From Caproicibacterium lactatifermentans (GTDB lineage Bacteria > Bacillota > Clostridia > Oscillospirales > Acutalibacteraceae), in the NCBI RefSeq assembly GCF_013315815.1, contig NZ_CP046051.1, forward strand, positions 372,001-436,000: 64,000 nt of DNA, in the 5' to 3' direction. A program made the translations under genes and the position numbers. Every line of letters begins with the position of its first letter. The first letter of the stretch is position 1. Below are positions 48,312-56,777 of the stretch, one piece after another. The notes under the pieces are model-generated. The model saw nothing but the letters and a program-made list of their open reading frames with translations, had not been told where the DNA came from and did not search any database.

Positions 48312-50144
48312 TTATTTTTTTCGGCTAAATACAATTCCGGCGTAAGCGGGTAGGTCCACACGGATGCCCTCATGGCCGCCCTGCCGGAATGAGAGAACCG
48401 CTGGATTGTGGTGGCCGTCACCGCCAAAATCTGTCTTATCTGTGTTGAACGCTTCCGTGTAGGTGCCATGTTCCCGCACCGGCAGAAAGTACCCAATGGC
48501 GGGACGTGCGGAAAAGTTCAGCGCAATGTACAGCTTTTCATGGTTCGGCTCCTCCAGACTGTCGCGGCAGTAGGCGAACAGACACCGGCCAACATTGGTA
48601 AGGTCCATCCACTGGAAGCCTTTCGGGTGGTAGTCGTTCTGGTACAGTGCCGGGTGGTTACGGTAAAAGTCCTGCAGGGTTGTGACAAAGAGGTGAAAGA
48701 CACTGTGCTTAGGATAGGAGAGTAGGTTCCAGCCCAACCCGGCATTTTCGTCCCATTCTTTAAATTCCGCCAGTTCATTGCCCATAAAGTTCAGCTTTTT
48801 GCCAGGGTGTGTAAACATATACAGCCAGAACAGGCGCAGCTGCGGAAATTTTTCATCATAGGAACCGTAAATTTTATCAATAATCGTCCGCTTACCGTGA
48901 ACGACTTCATCATGAGACAGCGGCAGCAGGAAGATATCGTTATAGAAATAGCTCATGGAAAACGTAATTTCTCGGGAAAAGCCGGGACGCTCGTCCGGCC
49001 GCTTCATCATATAATCCAGTGCGTCATTCATCCAGCCAAGGTCCCATTTATAGTCGAAGCCCAGTCCACCGTACTCGACCGGCGCCGTAACCTTCAGAAA
49101 ATTGGTGGAATCTTCCGCAATCAGCATGGCGCCGGGGTGGCGCTGCTGCATGGCATAGTTGGTATTGCGCAGGAACCATACACCTGCCTCGTTGACGCCG
49201 CGGTTTTCCTGCCCGCATACATACAGCAGGCGGGAAACCGCATCATAGCGAATGCCGTCAAAGTGGTAGCAGGTCAGCCAGAAATCAACGGCGGATTTTA
49301 AAAAGCTGACAACGTGTGGCTTGGTGAAGTCAAAAAAGACGGTTCCCCACTCGCTTTCCCGCAGGTCGGGGTTCTCGCTTTCATACAAATAGAAGCCGTC
49401 AAATTTACTCAGTGCATAATTGTCACTAATGAAGTGGGCCGGCACAAAGTCCATAATAACGCCAATGCCTTCCCGATGGCAGCAGTCCACAAAGTGCATC
49501 AGCTGTTTTGGGGTGCCGTAGCGGCTGGTGGCGGCGTAGTAGCCGGAAACCTGGTATCCCCACGAGGCATCCAGCGGGTGCTCTGTTAGCGGAAGCAGCT
49601 CAATATGGGTAAAACCTTCCTGCTTTACATATGGCAGAAGGGTATCGATAAGTTCGTCATAAGTAAAGAAGCGTGCGATGCCTTTTTGGCCGTCTTTAAT
49701 ACGCCATGAACCGGGGTGAACTTCATAAATGGACAGGGGAGAGTTGTAGTTTTTGCCGCGGTGTGCCATCCACTGCTCGTCCGTCCAGGTGAAGCCCTCC
49801 AGCTGACAAATACGGCTGGCGGTAGCAGGACGCACTTCTGCGTAAAAACCGAACGGGTCGGCTCGGTCAAATAGGCCATCCGGCGTTTGAATGCGGTATT
49901 TGTACATTTGGCTTTCCTGTGCGCCCTCCACAAAAATACTCCAGAAACCCATAGGGGAGCGCGTCATCTGCCAGGCGTTCCAGTTGGAAAACTCACCGAT
50001 GAGGAACACGTTCTGGGCATGGGGGGCATATACGGTGAAGCGCACACCCTGCTGACCATACTCACTGGTAAAGTGCGCTCCCAGTACGCGGTATGCTTCG
50101 CAGCTTTGTCCCTGCAGGTATTCGTGCAGAATCTGTTCAAACAT
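48312..50144 (-). CDS. glgB: 1,4-alpha-glucan branching enzyme
   Basis: A 610-residue GH13 enzyme that makes alpha-1,6 branches in glycogen. An N-terminal CBM48 domain (VRFTVYAPHAQNVFLIGEFSNW cut for length) precedes the barrel, with the four GH13 regions VIMDFVPAHF, GIRYDAVSRLLY, MLIAEDST and LPLSHDEVVHGK. The all-beta C-terminal domain completes it. I chose the ATG at 50144 with AAGAAGGGC upstream. No other glg gene is adjacent, so it is a detached member of the glycogen pathway. Confidence 0.95.
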   Translation of the reverse strand: MFEQILHEYLQGQSCEAYRVLGAHFTSEYGQQGVRFTVYAPHAQNVFLIGEFSNWNAWQMTRSPMGFWSIFVEGAQESQMYKYRIQTPDGLFDRADPFGFYAEVRPATASRICQLEGFTWTDEQWMAHRGKNYNSPLSIYEVHPGSWRIKDGQKGIARFFTYDELIDTLLPYVKQEGFTHIELLPLTEHPLDASWGYQVSGYYAATSRYGTPKQLMHFVDCCHREGIGVIMDFVPAHFISDNYALSKFDGFYLYESENPDLRESEWGTVFFDFTKPHVVSFLKSAVDFWLTCYHFDGIRYDAVSRLLYVCGQENRGVNEAGVWFLRNTNYAMQQRHPGAMLIAEDSTNFLKVTAPVEYGGLGFDYKWDLGWMNDALDYMMKRPDERPGFSREITFSMSYFYNDIFLLPLSHDEVVHGKRTIIDKIYGSYDEKFPQLRLFWLYMFTHPGKKLNFMGNELAEFKEWDENAGLGWNLLSYPKHSVFHLFVTTLQDFYRNHPALYQNDYHPKGFQWMDLTNVGRCLFAYCRDSLEEPNHEKLYIALNFSARPAIGYFLPVREHGTYTEAFNTDKTDFGGDGHHNPAVLSFRQGGHEGIRVDLPAYAGIVFSRKK

Positions 50145-50267
50145 AGTAACAGCCCTTCTTTCGTTTTGGCGTTTCTGCTGGCTGAAAAAAGTACAGACAG
50201 GTCTTTCTTCCATTATAGATGAAAAGACAGTGAAAAGCGAATGAGTTTTAAAGAAAATACCGAATTT

Positions 50268-51083
50268 TTACACTTCATGCAAAATGAATTTTTGTACCGC
50301 ATAGGCGACGCCATCCTCATCATTGGAGCGGGTGACAAATTTAGCTGCGGCTTTCACCTCCGGCTGGGCGTTCTCCATTGCTACCCCCATGCCGGCAAAG
50401 CGTACCATGGAAACATCGTTAAAGCCGTCACCACAGGCTAAAAGGGACTGCCGTGTTAAATGCAGCCATCCCAGCAGCGCCGAAAGTGCCTGCGCTTTGT
50501 CCACGTTGCTGGGCATGACCTCCAGATAATAGGGGTCACTGCGGTAAATACTGCAGGAAGGGAACTGGCTGCGTATGTCAGGCTCCAGTTTTTCCAGATA
50601 CGGCGGGTCACCCGCGAACAGAAATTTATGTACTGGAAAATCAATGCGCTGCATCAGGTCCGGCACTTCCTCTATTGCCATATGGTTAATGCGGCCATCG
50701 AACAGCACATATCGGTTATTACCCGTTTCGGTAATAATGGTGTCGGGGCTGTAAATCATGGAAGTCAAACGGTACTTTTTATTTAATCCGCACAGCTGCG
50801 GCAGGACGTTCTGCGGCAAAGAGCGCTCGTACAGCGTTTCACCGGTGCTGCAGGAGGAAATTTTTGCACCGTTAAAGGAAATAATACATCCCCCAAATCG
50901 GTCCATCTGCAGCTGCTTTGCCAGCGATGCGATACCGTTTATTGGACGGCCGGAAACAAGTGCCAGCCGTGCACCCATCTGCTGTGACCGCAGGAGGACC
51001 TGCTGCGTGTGGGGCGTTATCTGTTTTTGAGTAGTGGTTAGTGTGCCGTCAAGGTCCGTTGCCACAAGCTGATAATCAGTCAT
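50268..51083 (-). CDS. HAD-superfamily Cof-type sugar phosphatase
   Basis: A 271-residue enzyme of HAD subfamily IIB. Motif I is DLDGTLTTTQK, motif II ALVSGRPING and motif IV ACGDGFNDVSMVRFAG, with the C2B cap in between. The end VTRSNDEDGVAYAVQKF is the classic Cof tail. It acts on sugar phosphates or similar metabolites; the substrate is unknown. Monocistronic on the minus strand. Confidence 0.93.
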   Translation of the reverse strand: MTDYQLVATDLDGTLTTTQKQITPHTQQVLLRSQQMGARLALVSGRPINGIASLAKQLQMDRFGGCIISFNGAKISSCSTGETLYERSLPQNVLPQLCGLNKKYRLTSMIYSPDTIITETGNNRYVLFDGRINHMAIEEVPDLMQRIDFPVHKFLFAGDPPYLEKLEPDIRSQFPSCSIYRSDPYYLEVMPSNVDKAQALSALLGWLHLTRQSLLACGDGFNDVSMVRFAGMGVAMENAQPEVKAAAKFVTRSNDEDGVAYAVQKFILHEV

Positions 51084-51233
51084 TTTATTTATTGTCTCCT
51101 GCCTATTCTAAATCTTTTTATTGGTTTTTCTTTCTATTTTACGCAGAAAGCGTCCGTTCTGCAATGGATAGGAAAGAAAACCTGCTGTCTATTGCCGCCG
51201 TTTTTTGTAGAAAAGAGAAAACCACGGCTGTAC

Positions 51234-51262
51234 TTGCGCTTTTTCGGCTCGACCGGTATAAT
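51234..51262 (+). promoter_or_regulatory. Promoter of the PGP-like HAD gene
   Basis: TTGCGC, 17-base spacer, TATAAT. Confidence 0.6.
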
Positions 51263-51313
51263 AAGAGCAGAAATTGCACTTTCCAAAAACGAGGCTGACA
51301 GGAGGAATTTTAT

Positions 51314-51976
51314 TTGCGGCTGTGCTATCAAACGGTTTTGTTCGACTTCGACGGGACAATCTGTGATACAGGCGAAGGCATTATGGACTGCGTGCGGCTG
51401 GCGCTGCAAGAAATGGGGTACCCGGTGCCGCCGACGGCGACACTGCGGCGCTTTGTCGGTCCGCCGGCGGAACAGGGGTACATGACTTACTGCGGCATGA
51501 ACCGTGAACAGGCGCTGCAGGCGGTGCAGCATTTTCGCTGTCATTACAATGTGGACGGCTGGAAAAAGACCAGCATCTACCCCGGCATTCCGGAACTGCT
51601 GCGGGACCTGAAGCAGGCGGGCGCAACCGTGTGCGTGGCTTCTTCCAAGCCACAAAATATGGTGGAGCGAATGCTGCCCTGCTTCCATATTCAACAGTAT
51701 TTTGATGTCGTGAGTGCGGCGGACAATAGCGACCGGCATTCGGACAAAGATACGGTTATCCGTCATGCTTTGGCGCTGAGCCATGCCGAAAGCGGAACCA
51801 GCACGGTCATGGTGGGCGATACGCACTTTGACGCCGTTGGTGCCGATAAAGTGGGCCTGCCCTTTATCGGTGCCGCCTATGGCTACGGTGGTCCGGAGGA
51901 TTTGCACGCTGATGGGCGTAAGGTGCCGCTGGCAAGTTCGCCGGATGGCCTGCGGCAGTATCTGTTCCACGACTGA
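51314..51976 (+). CDS. HAD hydrolase, phosphoglycolate phosphatase-like
   Basis: A 220-residue subfamily IA HAD enzyme: motif I LFDFDGTICDTGEGI, motif II VASSKPQ, motif III lysine in SDKDTVIRHAL and motif IV MVGDTHFDAVGADKVG. The alpha-helical cap resembles PGP/PpaX. It starts at TTG 51314, supported by AGGAGG eight bases upstream. Its target could be phosphoglycolate, pyrophosphate or a nucleotide. Its own promoter and a shared terminator flank it. Confidence 0.9.
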   Translation: MRLCYQTVLFDFDGTICDTGEGIMDCVRLALQEMGYPVPPTATLRRFVGPPAEQGYMTYCGMNREQALQAVQHFRCHYNVDGWKKTSIYPGIPELLRDLKQAGATVCVASSKPQNMVERMLPCFHIQQYFDVVSAADNSDRHSDKDTVIRHALALSHAESGTSTVMVGDTHFDAVGADKVGLPFIGAAYGYGGPEDLHADGRKVPLASSPDGLRQYLFHD

Positions 51977-52018
51977 AAGTTTCTTTCGGTATATCGCATT
52001 GGAAACAAAATAAATACG

Positions 52019-52073
52019 AAAGAAGGTACTGGTCCGACGCTTTGGCAGCGCGGAACCAATACCTTCTTTATTG
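52019..52073. terminator. Bidirectional terminator after the HAD gene
   Basis: Stem AGAAGGTA.TGGTCCG/CGGAACCA.TACCTTCT with flanking A and T. Confidence 0.82.
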
Positions 52074-52349
52074 TTGTTTATTTTTTCGCAGATACTGAAT
52101 GCTGCGCACAGCACAAAGCAGCAGTCCCGCGGTCAGAACCAATGTGATGACCAGCAGCGGAATGTCCAGTCCGAAACGGGTGTGCAGGCGGCTGCTTTCG
52201 TCCAGAATGAGCAGGACCAGCAGTACCGCAGCCAGCACAAGGGAAAGTACAGCGGTGCGTACAAAGCCTGTGCGGTTGGGCTGTCCGGCTTTTCCGCCTG
52301 CGAAGTGTTCTACCAGCAGGTCCAGCACCCGCGTAAACTTATCACGCAT
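52068..52349 (-). CDS. Small membrane protein, unknown function
   Basis: A 93-residue protein with two hydrophobic helices (AVLSLVLAAVLLVLLIL and LLVITLVLTAGLLLCAV) and charged ends. No domain is recognised. Its start overlaps the end of ybaK by eight bases, so the two form an operon. It could be a membrane partner or simply a passenger. Confidence 0.75.
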   Translation of the reverse strand: MRDKFTRVLDLLVEHFAGGKAGQPNRTGFVRTAVLSLVLAAVLLVLLILDESSRLHTRFGLDIPLLVITLVLTAGLLLCAVRSIQYLRKNKQQ

Positions 52350-52854
52350 GGCGGTCCTCCTCCGGTGCGGGAACGGCGATGGCCGCGGTGGTGCCGCCGG
52401 TCAGACGCAGCAGGTCCGCAAGGGGCAGCTCCACCTGTGTGCCGATTTTTCCGCCGCTGACGTAAATGGTGGGGAAGTTCTGCGCACTCTGGTCAAATAC
52501 CGTGATAAACTGTTTTTTCATGCCGATGGGGCTGCATCCGCCGCGAATGTAGCCGGATACTTTGTTAATATCCTTCACATGAATCATTTCCACGCTTTTG
52601 GCGCCGACACTGCGTGCGGCGGCTTTCAAGTCCAGTTCTTCGGCAACGGGCAGCACAAACACATAGTACGCTTTGTCCGCACCGCATGTCACCAGCGTTT
52701 TAAAGACCTGCGCCAGCGGCTGTCCCAGCTTGCGTGCGACCGCTTCGCCGTCAATTTTGCCGTCCGAGTGGTCGTAGAAGTGGGCAGTATAGGTGACCTT
52801 TGCCTTGTCCAGAATTCGCATGACATTGGTCTTCTCGTCTTTTTTCTTTGCCAT
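52342..52854 (-). CDS. ybaK: Cys-tRNA(Pro) deacylase, YbaK/EbsC family
   Basis: A 170-residue YbaK-fold enzyme that clears mischarged Cys from tRNA-Pro. Family segments include RILDKAKVTYTAHFYDH, the conserved Lys in VFKTLVTCG, VLPVAEELDLKAAARSVG and YIRGGCSPIGMKK. Its length is typical. AGGAGGC precedes the ATG. Bases after this gene lead to the tRNA promoter on the other strand. Confidence 0.93.
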   Translation of the reverse strand: MAKKKDEKTNVMRILDKAKVTYTAHFYDHSDGKIDGEAVARKLGQPLAQVFKTLVTCGADKAYYVFVLPVAEELDLKAAARSVGAKSVEMIHVKDINKVSGYIRGGCSPIGMKKQFITVFDQSAQNFPTIYVSGGKIGTQVELPLADLLRLTGGTTAAIAVPAPEEDRHA

Positions 52855-52980
52855 AAAAAAGCCTCCTGTCAGGTGCCCCTATTATACGCCGCAGTGCCCC
52901 TCCTGTAAACCGTATGCCGTATTGCCGAAGGGCGCAAAACCGGTTATTGGCCTACCTACAAATAAAAAACAAAAAAACAG

Positions 52981-53009
52981 TTGACTTTTCTAAAACACCG
53001 TGGTATTAT
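52981..53009 (+). promoter_or_regulatory. Promoter of the tRNA gene
   Basis: TTGACT, 17-base spacer, TATTAT, about 40 bases before the tRNA. Confidence 0.65.
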
Positions 53010-53050
53010 ATATGAGTGCCGTTCAGAACGGCATGCGTTCAACAGAATAT

Positions 53051-53127
<77 letters not shown>

Positions 53128-53129
53128 CC

Positions 53130-53169
53130 AAGCAACTGATTTCCGTATAAGAAATCAGTTGCTTTTTTT
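53130..53169 (+). terminator. Terminator after tRNA-Met
   Basis: Perfect stem AAGCAACTGATTTC/GAAATCAGTTGCTT with T7 tail. Confidence 0.93.
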
Positions 53170-53449
53170 GTCGCCGAATAGGCATGATAACCCCCAGTTC
53201 AACTGGAGGTAGGAAAAAGATGTCAACGTGCTAATTTGAATGTATAAAGACTGGAAGCCGCTGATTATATACTCTGTGGCATCTACATATTGGAATATGA
53301 CCAACCAAACCCCGAAGCCATTTTACGGCTCCGGGGTTTCTGTGTCTGCGGCCTGTGGAAAGTGTGCAGAAGGGAATGACAGAAAGCGTAGGAACTGCTA
53401 AAGTATGAATAATTTATTTCAGAAATCGAAATTTTGTGTAAATAACACC
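53170..53449 (+). other. 280-base gap, no gene seen
   Basis: Contains the perfect palindrome CCAGTTCAACTGG (53194-53206) and a strong hairpin AAACCCCGAAGCC/GGCTCCGGGGTTT (53307-53340) that looks like a terminator. I see no ORF with a ribosome site and no purine riboswitch. It may be the remains of a lost gene. Confidence 0.45.
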
Positions 53450-53478
53450 TTGCGCAATGTCAGAAAAACAGATATACT
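53450..53478 (+). promoter_or_regulatory. Promoter of the purine permease gene
   Basis: TTGCGC, 17-base spacer, TATACT. The message would begin near 53485 with an immediate hairpin CCCG.CA/TG.CGGG and a T-rich stretch just before the ribosome site. Confidence 0.6.
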
Positions 53479-53541
53479 TAAAAATAGAACCCGACACAAT
53501 GATTTGCCGGGCAGTTTTATTTTTTGAAGGAAGGAAATAAA

Positions 53542-55032
53542 ATGGAGGAAACCAAGAAACAGGCGTACCATCCCAAGGGAGACTTTTTTAACCTGAAGGG
53601 GAACGGGACAAACGTCCATACGGAAATTATGGCCGGTATTACGACGTTCTTCACCATGTCGTATATCCTGTTTGTTAACCCACAGGTGCTTAGCAAGACC
53701 GGCATGGACAGTCAGGCGGTGTTCCTGGCTACCATCATTGCCGCGTCCATCGGCACCCTGGTCATGGCACTGTTCGCAAATGTTCCGTACGCACAGGCGC
53801 CGGGCATGGGACTGAACGCATTCTTTACCTACACGGTGTGCATGTCCCTGCACTTCACTTGGCAGCAGGCATTGGCAATGGTGTTCATCTGCGGCCTTAT
53901 CAACATCATCATTACCGTTACCAAATTCCGTAAGCTCATTATCAAGTCGATTCCAAAGAGCCTGCAAAATGCTATCAGCGGCGGCATCGGCATCTTTGTG
54001 GCATATATCGGCCTGAAGAATGCAAACCTTATCCAGTTCTCAACGGACAGTTCTTCCATGGTGGCTATCAACGGTCAGCCATACAGCGCGACCGCAGCCT
54101 ACAAGGGAATTACCTCGGTGGCTTCCAATGGTGGTGTGGTTCCGTCTATCGCTACTTTTAACCAGCCCTCCGTGCTGGTGGCACTGTTCGGCATCATTCT
54201 CATTGTGATTCTGCTCATGCTGAACGTTAAGGGCGCCATTCTCATTGGCATTATCGCCACAACAGTAATCGGCATTCCGTTTGGCGTTACGGATTTCTCC
54301 GGCGCGTCCATTACGTTTGGAAGCCTTGGCACTGCTTTTTCCAAACTGGGCACCACTTTCGGCGCTGCGTTCAGCTCGCAGGGCATGGGTTCATTGTTTA
54401 ACGACCCCAGCAAGTTCCTGTTGGTTATTATGACCATCTTTGCGTTCAGCCTTTCCGATACATTTGATACCATCGGCACCTTCATCGGTACAGGCCGCCG
54501 CACCGGTATTTTCAGTGAAGAGGACGAGGCGGCACTGAACGACAGCAAAGGCTTCAACTCCAAAATGGACCGTGCGCTGTTTGCGGATTCCATTGCTACT
54601 TCCATCGGCGCTATTTTCGGCACATCCAACACAACAACCTTTGTGGAAAGCGCTGCCGGTATTGGCGCTGGCGGCCGCACAGGACTGACTAGCCTGACAA
54701 CGGCGATTATGTTCATGCTGTGCACAATTCTTGCTCCGGTAGCGGGCTGTATCCCAGCCGCGGCTACGGCACCGGCACTGATTATCGTCGGTATCATGAT
54801 GATGAGCTCCTTCAAGGAAGTTAACTGGCCGGACATGGAAGAGGCCATTCCTGCCTTTGGCGCGGCTATCTTCATGGCACTGGCTTACAGCATTTCCTAT
54901 GGCATTGCGGCGGGCTTCATTTTCTACTGCATTGTCAAGGCTGTCAAGGGCAAGTTCAAGGACGTCCATCCTATCCTGCTTGTTTCTGCCATTTTGTTTG
55001 TACTGAACTTTATTGTATTGGCCATTTTGTAA
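53542..55032 (+). CDS. NCS2-family purine permease (AzgA/PbuG-like)
   Basis: A 496-residue transporter with about 12-14 membrane helices. Family segments are EIMAGITTFFTMSYILFVNP, APGMGLNAFFTYTV, GIGIFVAYIGLKNA, FSLSDTFDTIGTFIGTG and GTSNTTTFVESAAGIGAGGRTGL cut for length. This is the AzgA subfamily, which takes up adenine, guanine or hypoxanthine with protons. I chose the ATG at 53542 behind GAAGGAAGG. No purine riboswitch was found, which is unusual for such genes in clostridia. Confidence 0.93.
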   Translation: MEETKKQAYHPKGDFFNLKGNGTNVHTEIMAGITTFFTMSYILFVNPQVLSKTGMDSQAVFLATIIAASIGTLVMALFANVPYAQAPGMGLNAFFTYTVCMSLHFTWQQALAMVFICGLINIIITVTKFRKLIIKSIPKSLQNAISGGIGIFVAYIGLKNANLIQFSTDSSSMVAINGQPYSATAAYKGITSVASNGGVVPSIATFNQPSVLVALFGIILIVILLMLNVKGAILIGIIATTVIGIPFGVTDFSGASITFGSLGTAFSKLGTTFGAAFSSQGMGSLFNDPSKFLLVIMTIFAFSLSDTFDTIGTFIGTGRRTGIFSEEDEAALNDSKGFNSKMDRALFADSIATSIGAIFGTSNTTTFVESAAGIGAGGRTGLTSLTTAIMFMLCTILAPVAGCIPAAATAPALIIVGIMMMSSFKEVNWPDMEEAIPAFGAAIFMALAYSISYGIAAGFIFYCIVKAVKGKFKDVHPILLVSAILFVLNFIVLAIL

Positions 55033-55067
55033 GCGGCCTTCCGGTTAAAAAAGAGAGAGTTTTTATA

Positions 55068-55100
55068 AAGCAGCCGTTGGATTTTTAGACGGCTGCTTTT
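55068..55100 (+). terminator. Terminator after the purine permease
   Basis: Stem AAGCAGCCGT/ACGGCTGCTT with T tail. Confidence 0.88.
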
Positions 55101-55109
55101 CTGTCTGTT

Positions 55110-56525
55110 TTATTTATTTCGGTGCTTTCGGTGCGGTTTAAAATTTGAACATTGTTTCTGCAAAATGGCACGCAGGTCATCGGCGGTGCCTTTGGTAAAA
55201 TCATGCTTGTTGACTAAACAGACATGGTTTGCGCCTAGGTACAGATAAAAGTATCGGCTGGTTTCGTAGACCTTGGCAATTTGCACATAGGGGTAAACAC
55301 CGGAGGAAACGCCGGTCACCCGAAAATCCTCTGCCCGAAACTGGTAGCGCACTTTGCGCGTCTTCATTTTGCGGTAAGTTCCATCCTCCGCTTGAAAAAC
55401 CTTATGCGGGATGCGTAAAATATAGATCACACAGAATACGGCGCCGAGTATGGCAAAGATTCTGACCAATGTAGAGGAATCCTTTGTTGCGATAAACAGG
55501 CACAAGGCCGCTGCAATCAGCAGAAAAATCCAAGTTCCCTTTCGATTCAGCAGCAGGTCTACCCGGCTAAAGCGCTGCAGCGCCTTTTTCACACACTTTG
55601 TTGTGTTTTCCACCAGTACTTCCGGTCCCGCCAATGGAATGCCCCGCTCGCGGGCTGCCGCTTCCTTTTCTTCCTGCCGCCGGCGGTAGTCCGTTATGCG
55701 CTCCAGCATAACAGCTTTGCGCCGCTTTTCATGGGTACGGCTTACGCGGCCGACAATGTACAGTACTGCCACCAGTGCCGCCAGGAACAGCAGCGGTCCT
55801 GCCAGAAATAGTGCAGAAAAAGCGGAACCGCCGCTTTCCTGCTGTTTGGGCAGATACTGCGTTACCTGAAGGCTGTCTGCCAGTGCCTTCAAACTGGCAT
55901 GCTGCGGTGCCGTAAGTGCGCCAATTTCCCGATAAGTTCCCAGTGTATAGCTTCTGCCATTCGCAATGGTTAAGTAGGCGGCCTCCTGGACCTTTTTATT
56001 GTCCAGTGTACCGTTCATTTCCACATACACATACGGCAGCCCTGCAGCACCGGTAACGCGCTTGGAGGAGGACTTTATGGAGTCTGAGCCGTTTACGGAC
56101 GACTCCGGCTTGTTCAGTTCTGACATTAGCGACTGCACCGCGGTACCGGACATATCCTTCATATTGTAGTATTTTTGAGTGCTGGAAGTATCCTTTTTCC
56201 GCAGATAAATGGTGTAGGCACTGTTTGGGGCGCAGATGAGCAGTATTTCATTCTGCTGCTGCATATCCTGTTTCTGCCGAATCCAGTTTGTAATGCCCGC
56301 TTTGGCAAGTGAGGGGTCCGAGGGGTCCGTGTTCTGCGTAAAGGCGTACAGGCCGGTGGGCACAGTCAGCTTCAGGTGCTCATCTGTCAGCTGTATCGGT
56401 GTACCGGAGCGGGAAGATGTCGTGGAGCTGACGGAAGAACTGCCGGCGGCTGCAGCGGGCAGCGTGCCTGCCGCGCCAATGCAGAGGACCAGCGCCAGCA
56501 GCAGGGCTGCGGCTTTTTTTCTCAT
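55110..56525 (-). CDS. Membrane protein with extracellular domain and YcxB-like tail
   Basis: A 471-residue protein. A signal peptide (residues 1-27, ending PAAAAG) precedes a Ser/Thr linker and an exported domain (about 45-225). Then comes a membrane helix (about 237-260), a basic cytoplasmic stretch, two more helices (about 325-365) and a C-terminal YcxB-like domain (VFQAEDGTYRKMK to YFYLYLGANHVCLVNKHDF). The function is unknown. I chose the ATG at 56525 behind AAAGGAG; the frame runs further upstream without support. Confidence 0.8.
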   Translation of the reverse strand: MRKKAAALLLALVLCIGAAGTLPAAAAGSSSVSSTTSSRSGTPIQLTDEHLKLTVPTGLYAFTQNTDPSDPSLAKAGITNWIRQKQDMQQQNEILLICAPNSAYTIYLRKKDTSSTQKYYNMKDMSGTAVQSLMSELNKPESSVNGSDSIKSSSKRVTGAAGLPYVYVEMNGTLDNKKVQEAAYLTIANGRSYTLGTYREIGALTAPQHASLKALADSLQVTQYLPKQQESGGSAFSALFLAGPLLFLAALVAVLYIVGRVSRTHEKRRKAVMLERITDYRRRQEEKEAAARERGIPLAGPEVLVENTTKCVKKALQRFSRVDLLLNRKGTWIFLLIAAALCLFIATKDSSTLVRIFAILGAVFCVIYILRIPHKVFQAEDGTYRKMKTRKVRYQFRAEDFRVTGVSSGVYPYVQIAKVYETSRYFYLYLGANHVCLVNKHDFTKGTADDLRAILQKQCSNFKPHRKHRNK

Positions 56526-56649
56526 GGTGGAAAACTCCTTTGTCTGCAAAATTGAAACCGTTTTTTCTGTTTCCATTATAACACAATCCCACCGGGCAAA
56601 AAAGGCGGCCGCAGAGTGCTGGAGGTAACATGACTGCACAGCGGGTACA

Positions 56650-56678
56650 TTTACAAACACTGTGATTTCCTCTATAAT
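56650..56678 (+). promoter_or_regulatory. Promoter of the alanine symporter gene
   Basis: TTTACA, 17-base spacer, TATAAT; a leader of about 90 bases follows without a recognised motif. Confidence 0.62.
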
Positions 56679-56777
56679 CTTACTAAGAGGTACAGGAGAA
56701 TGAATAAACAGGATTGCATTTCAATATTCATCCTGTAGGACACGGATTATAAAAAAGAAAGAAGATGACGGCCCCGA

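Noticed and set aside
53170-53541. A purine riboswitch before the permease
   Set aside because: The conserved loop sequences and P1 pattern of that class were not found.
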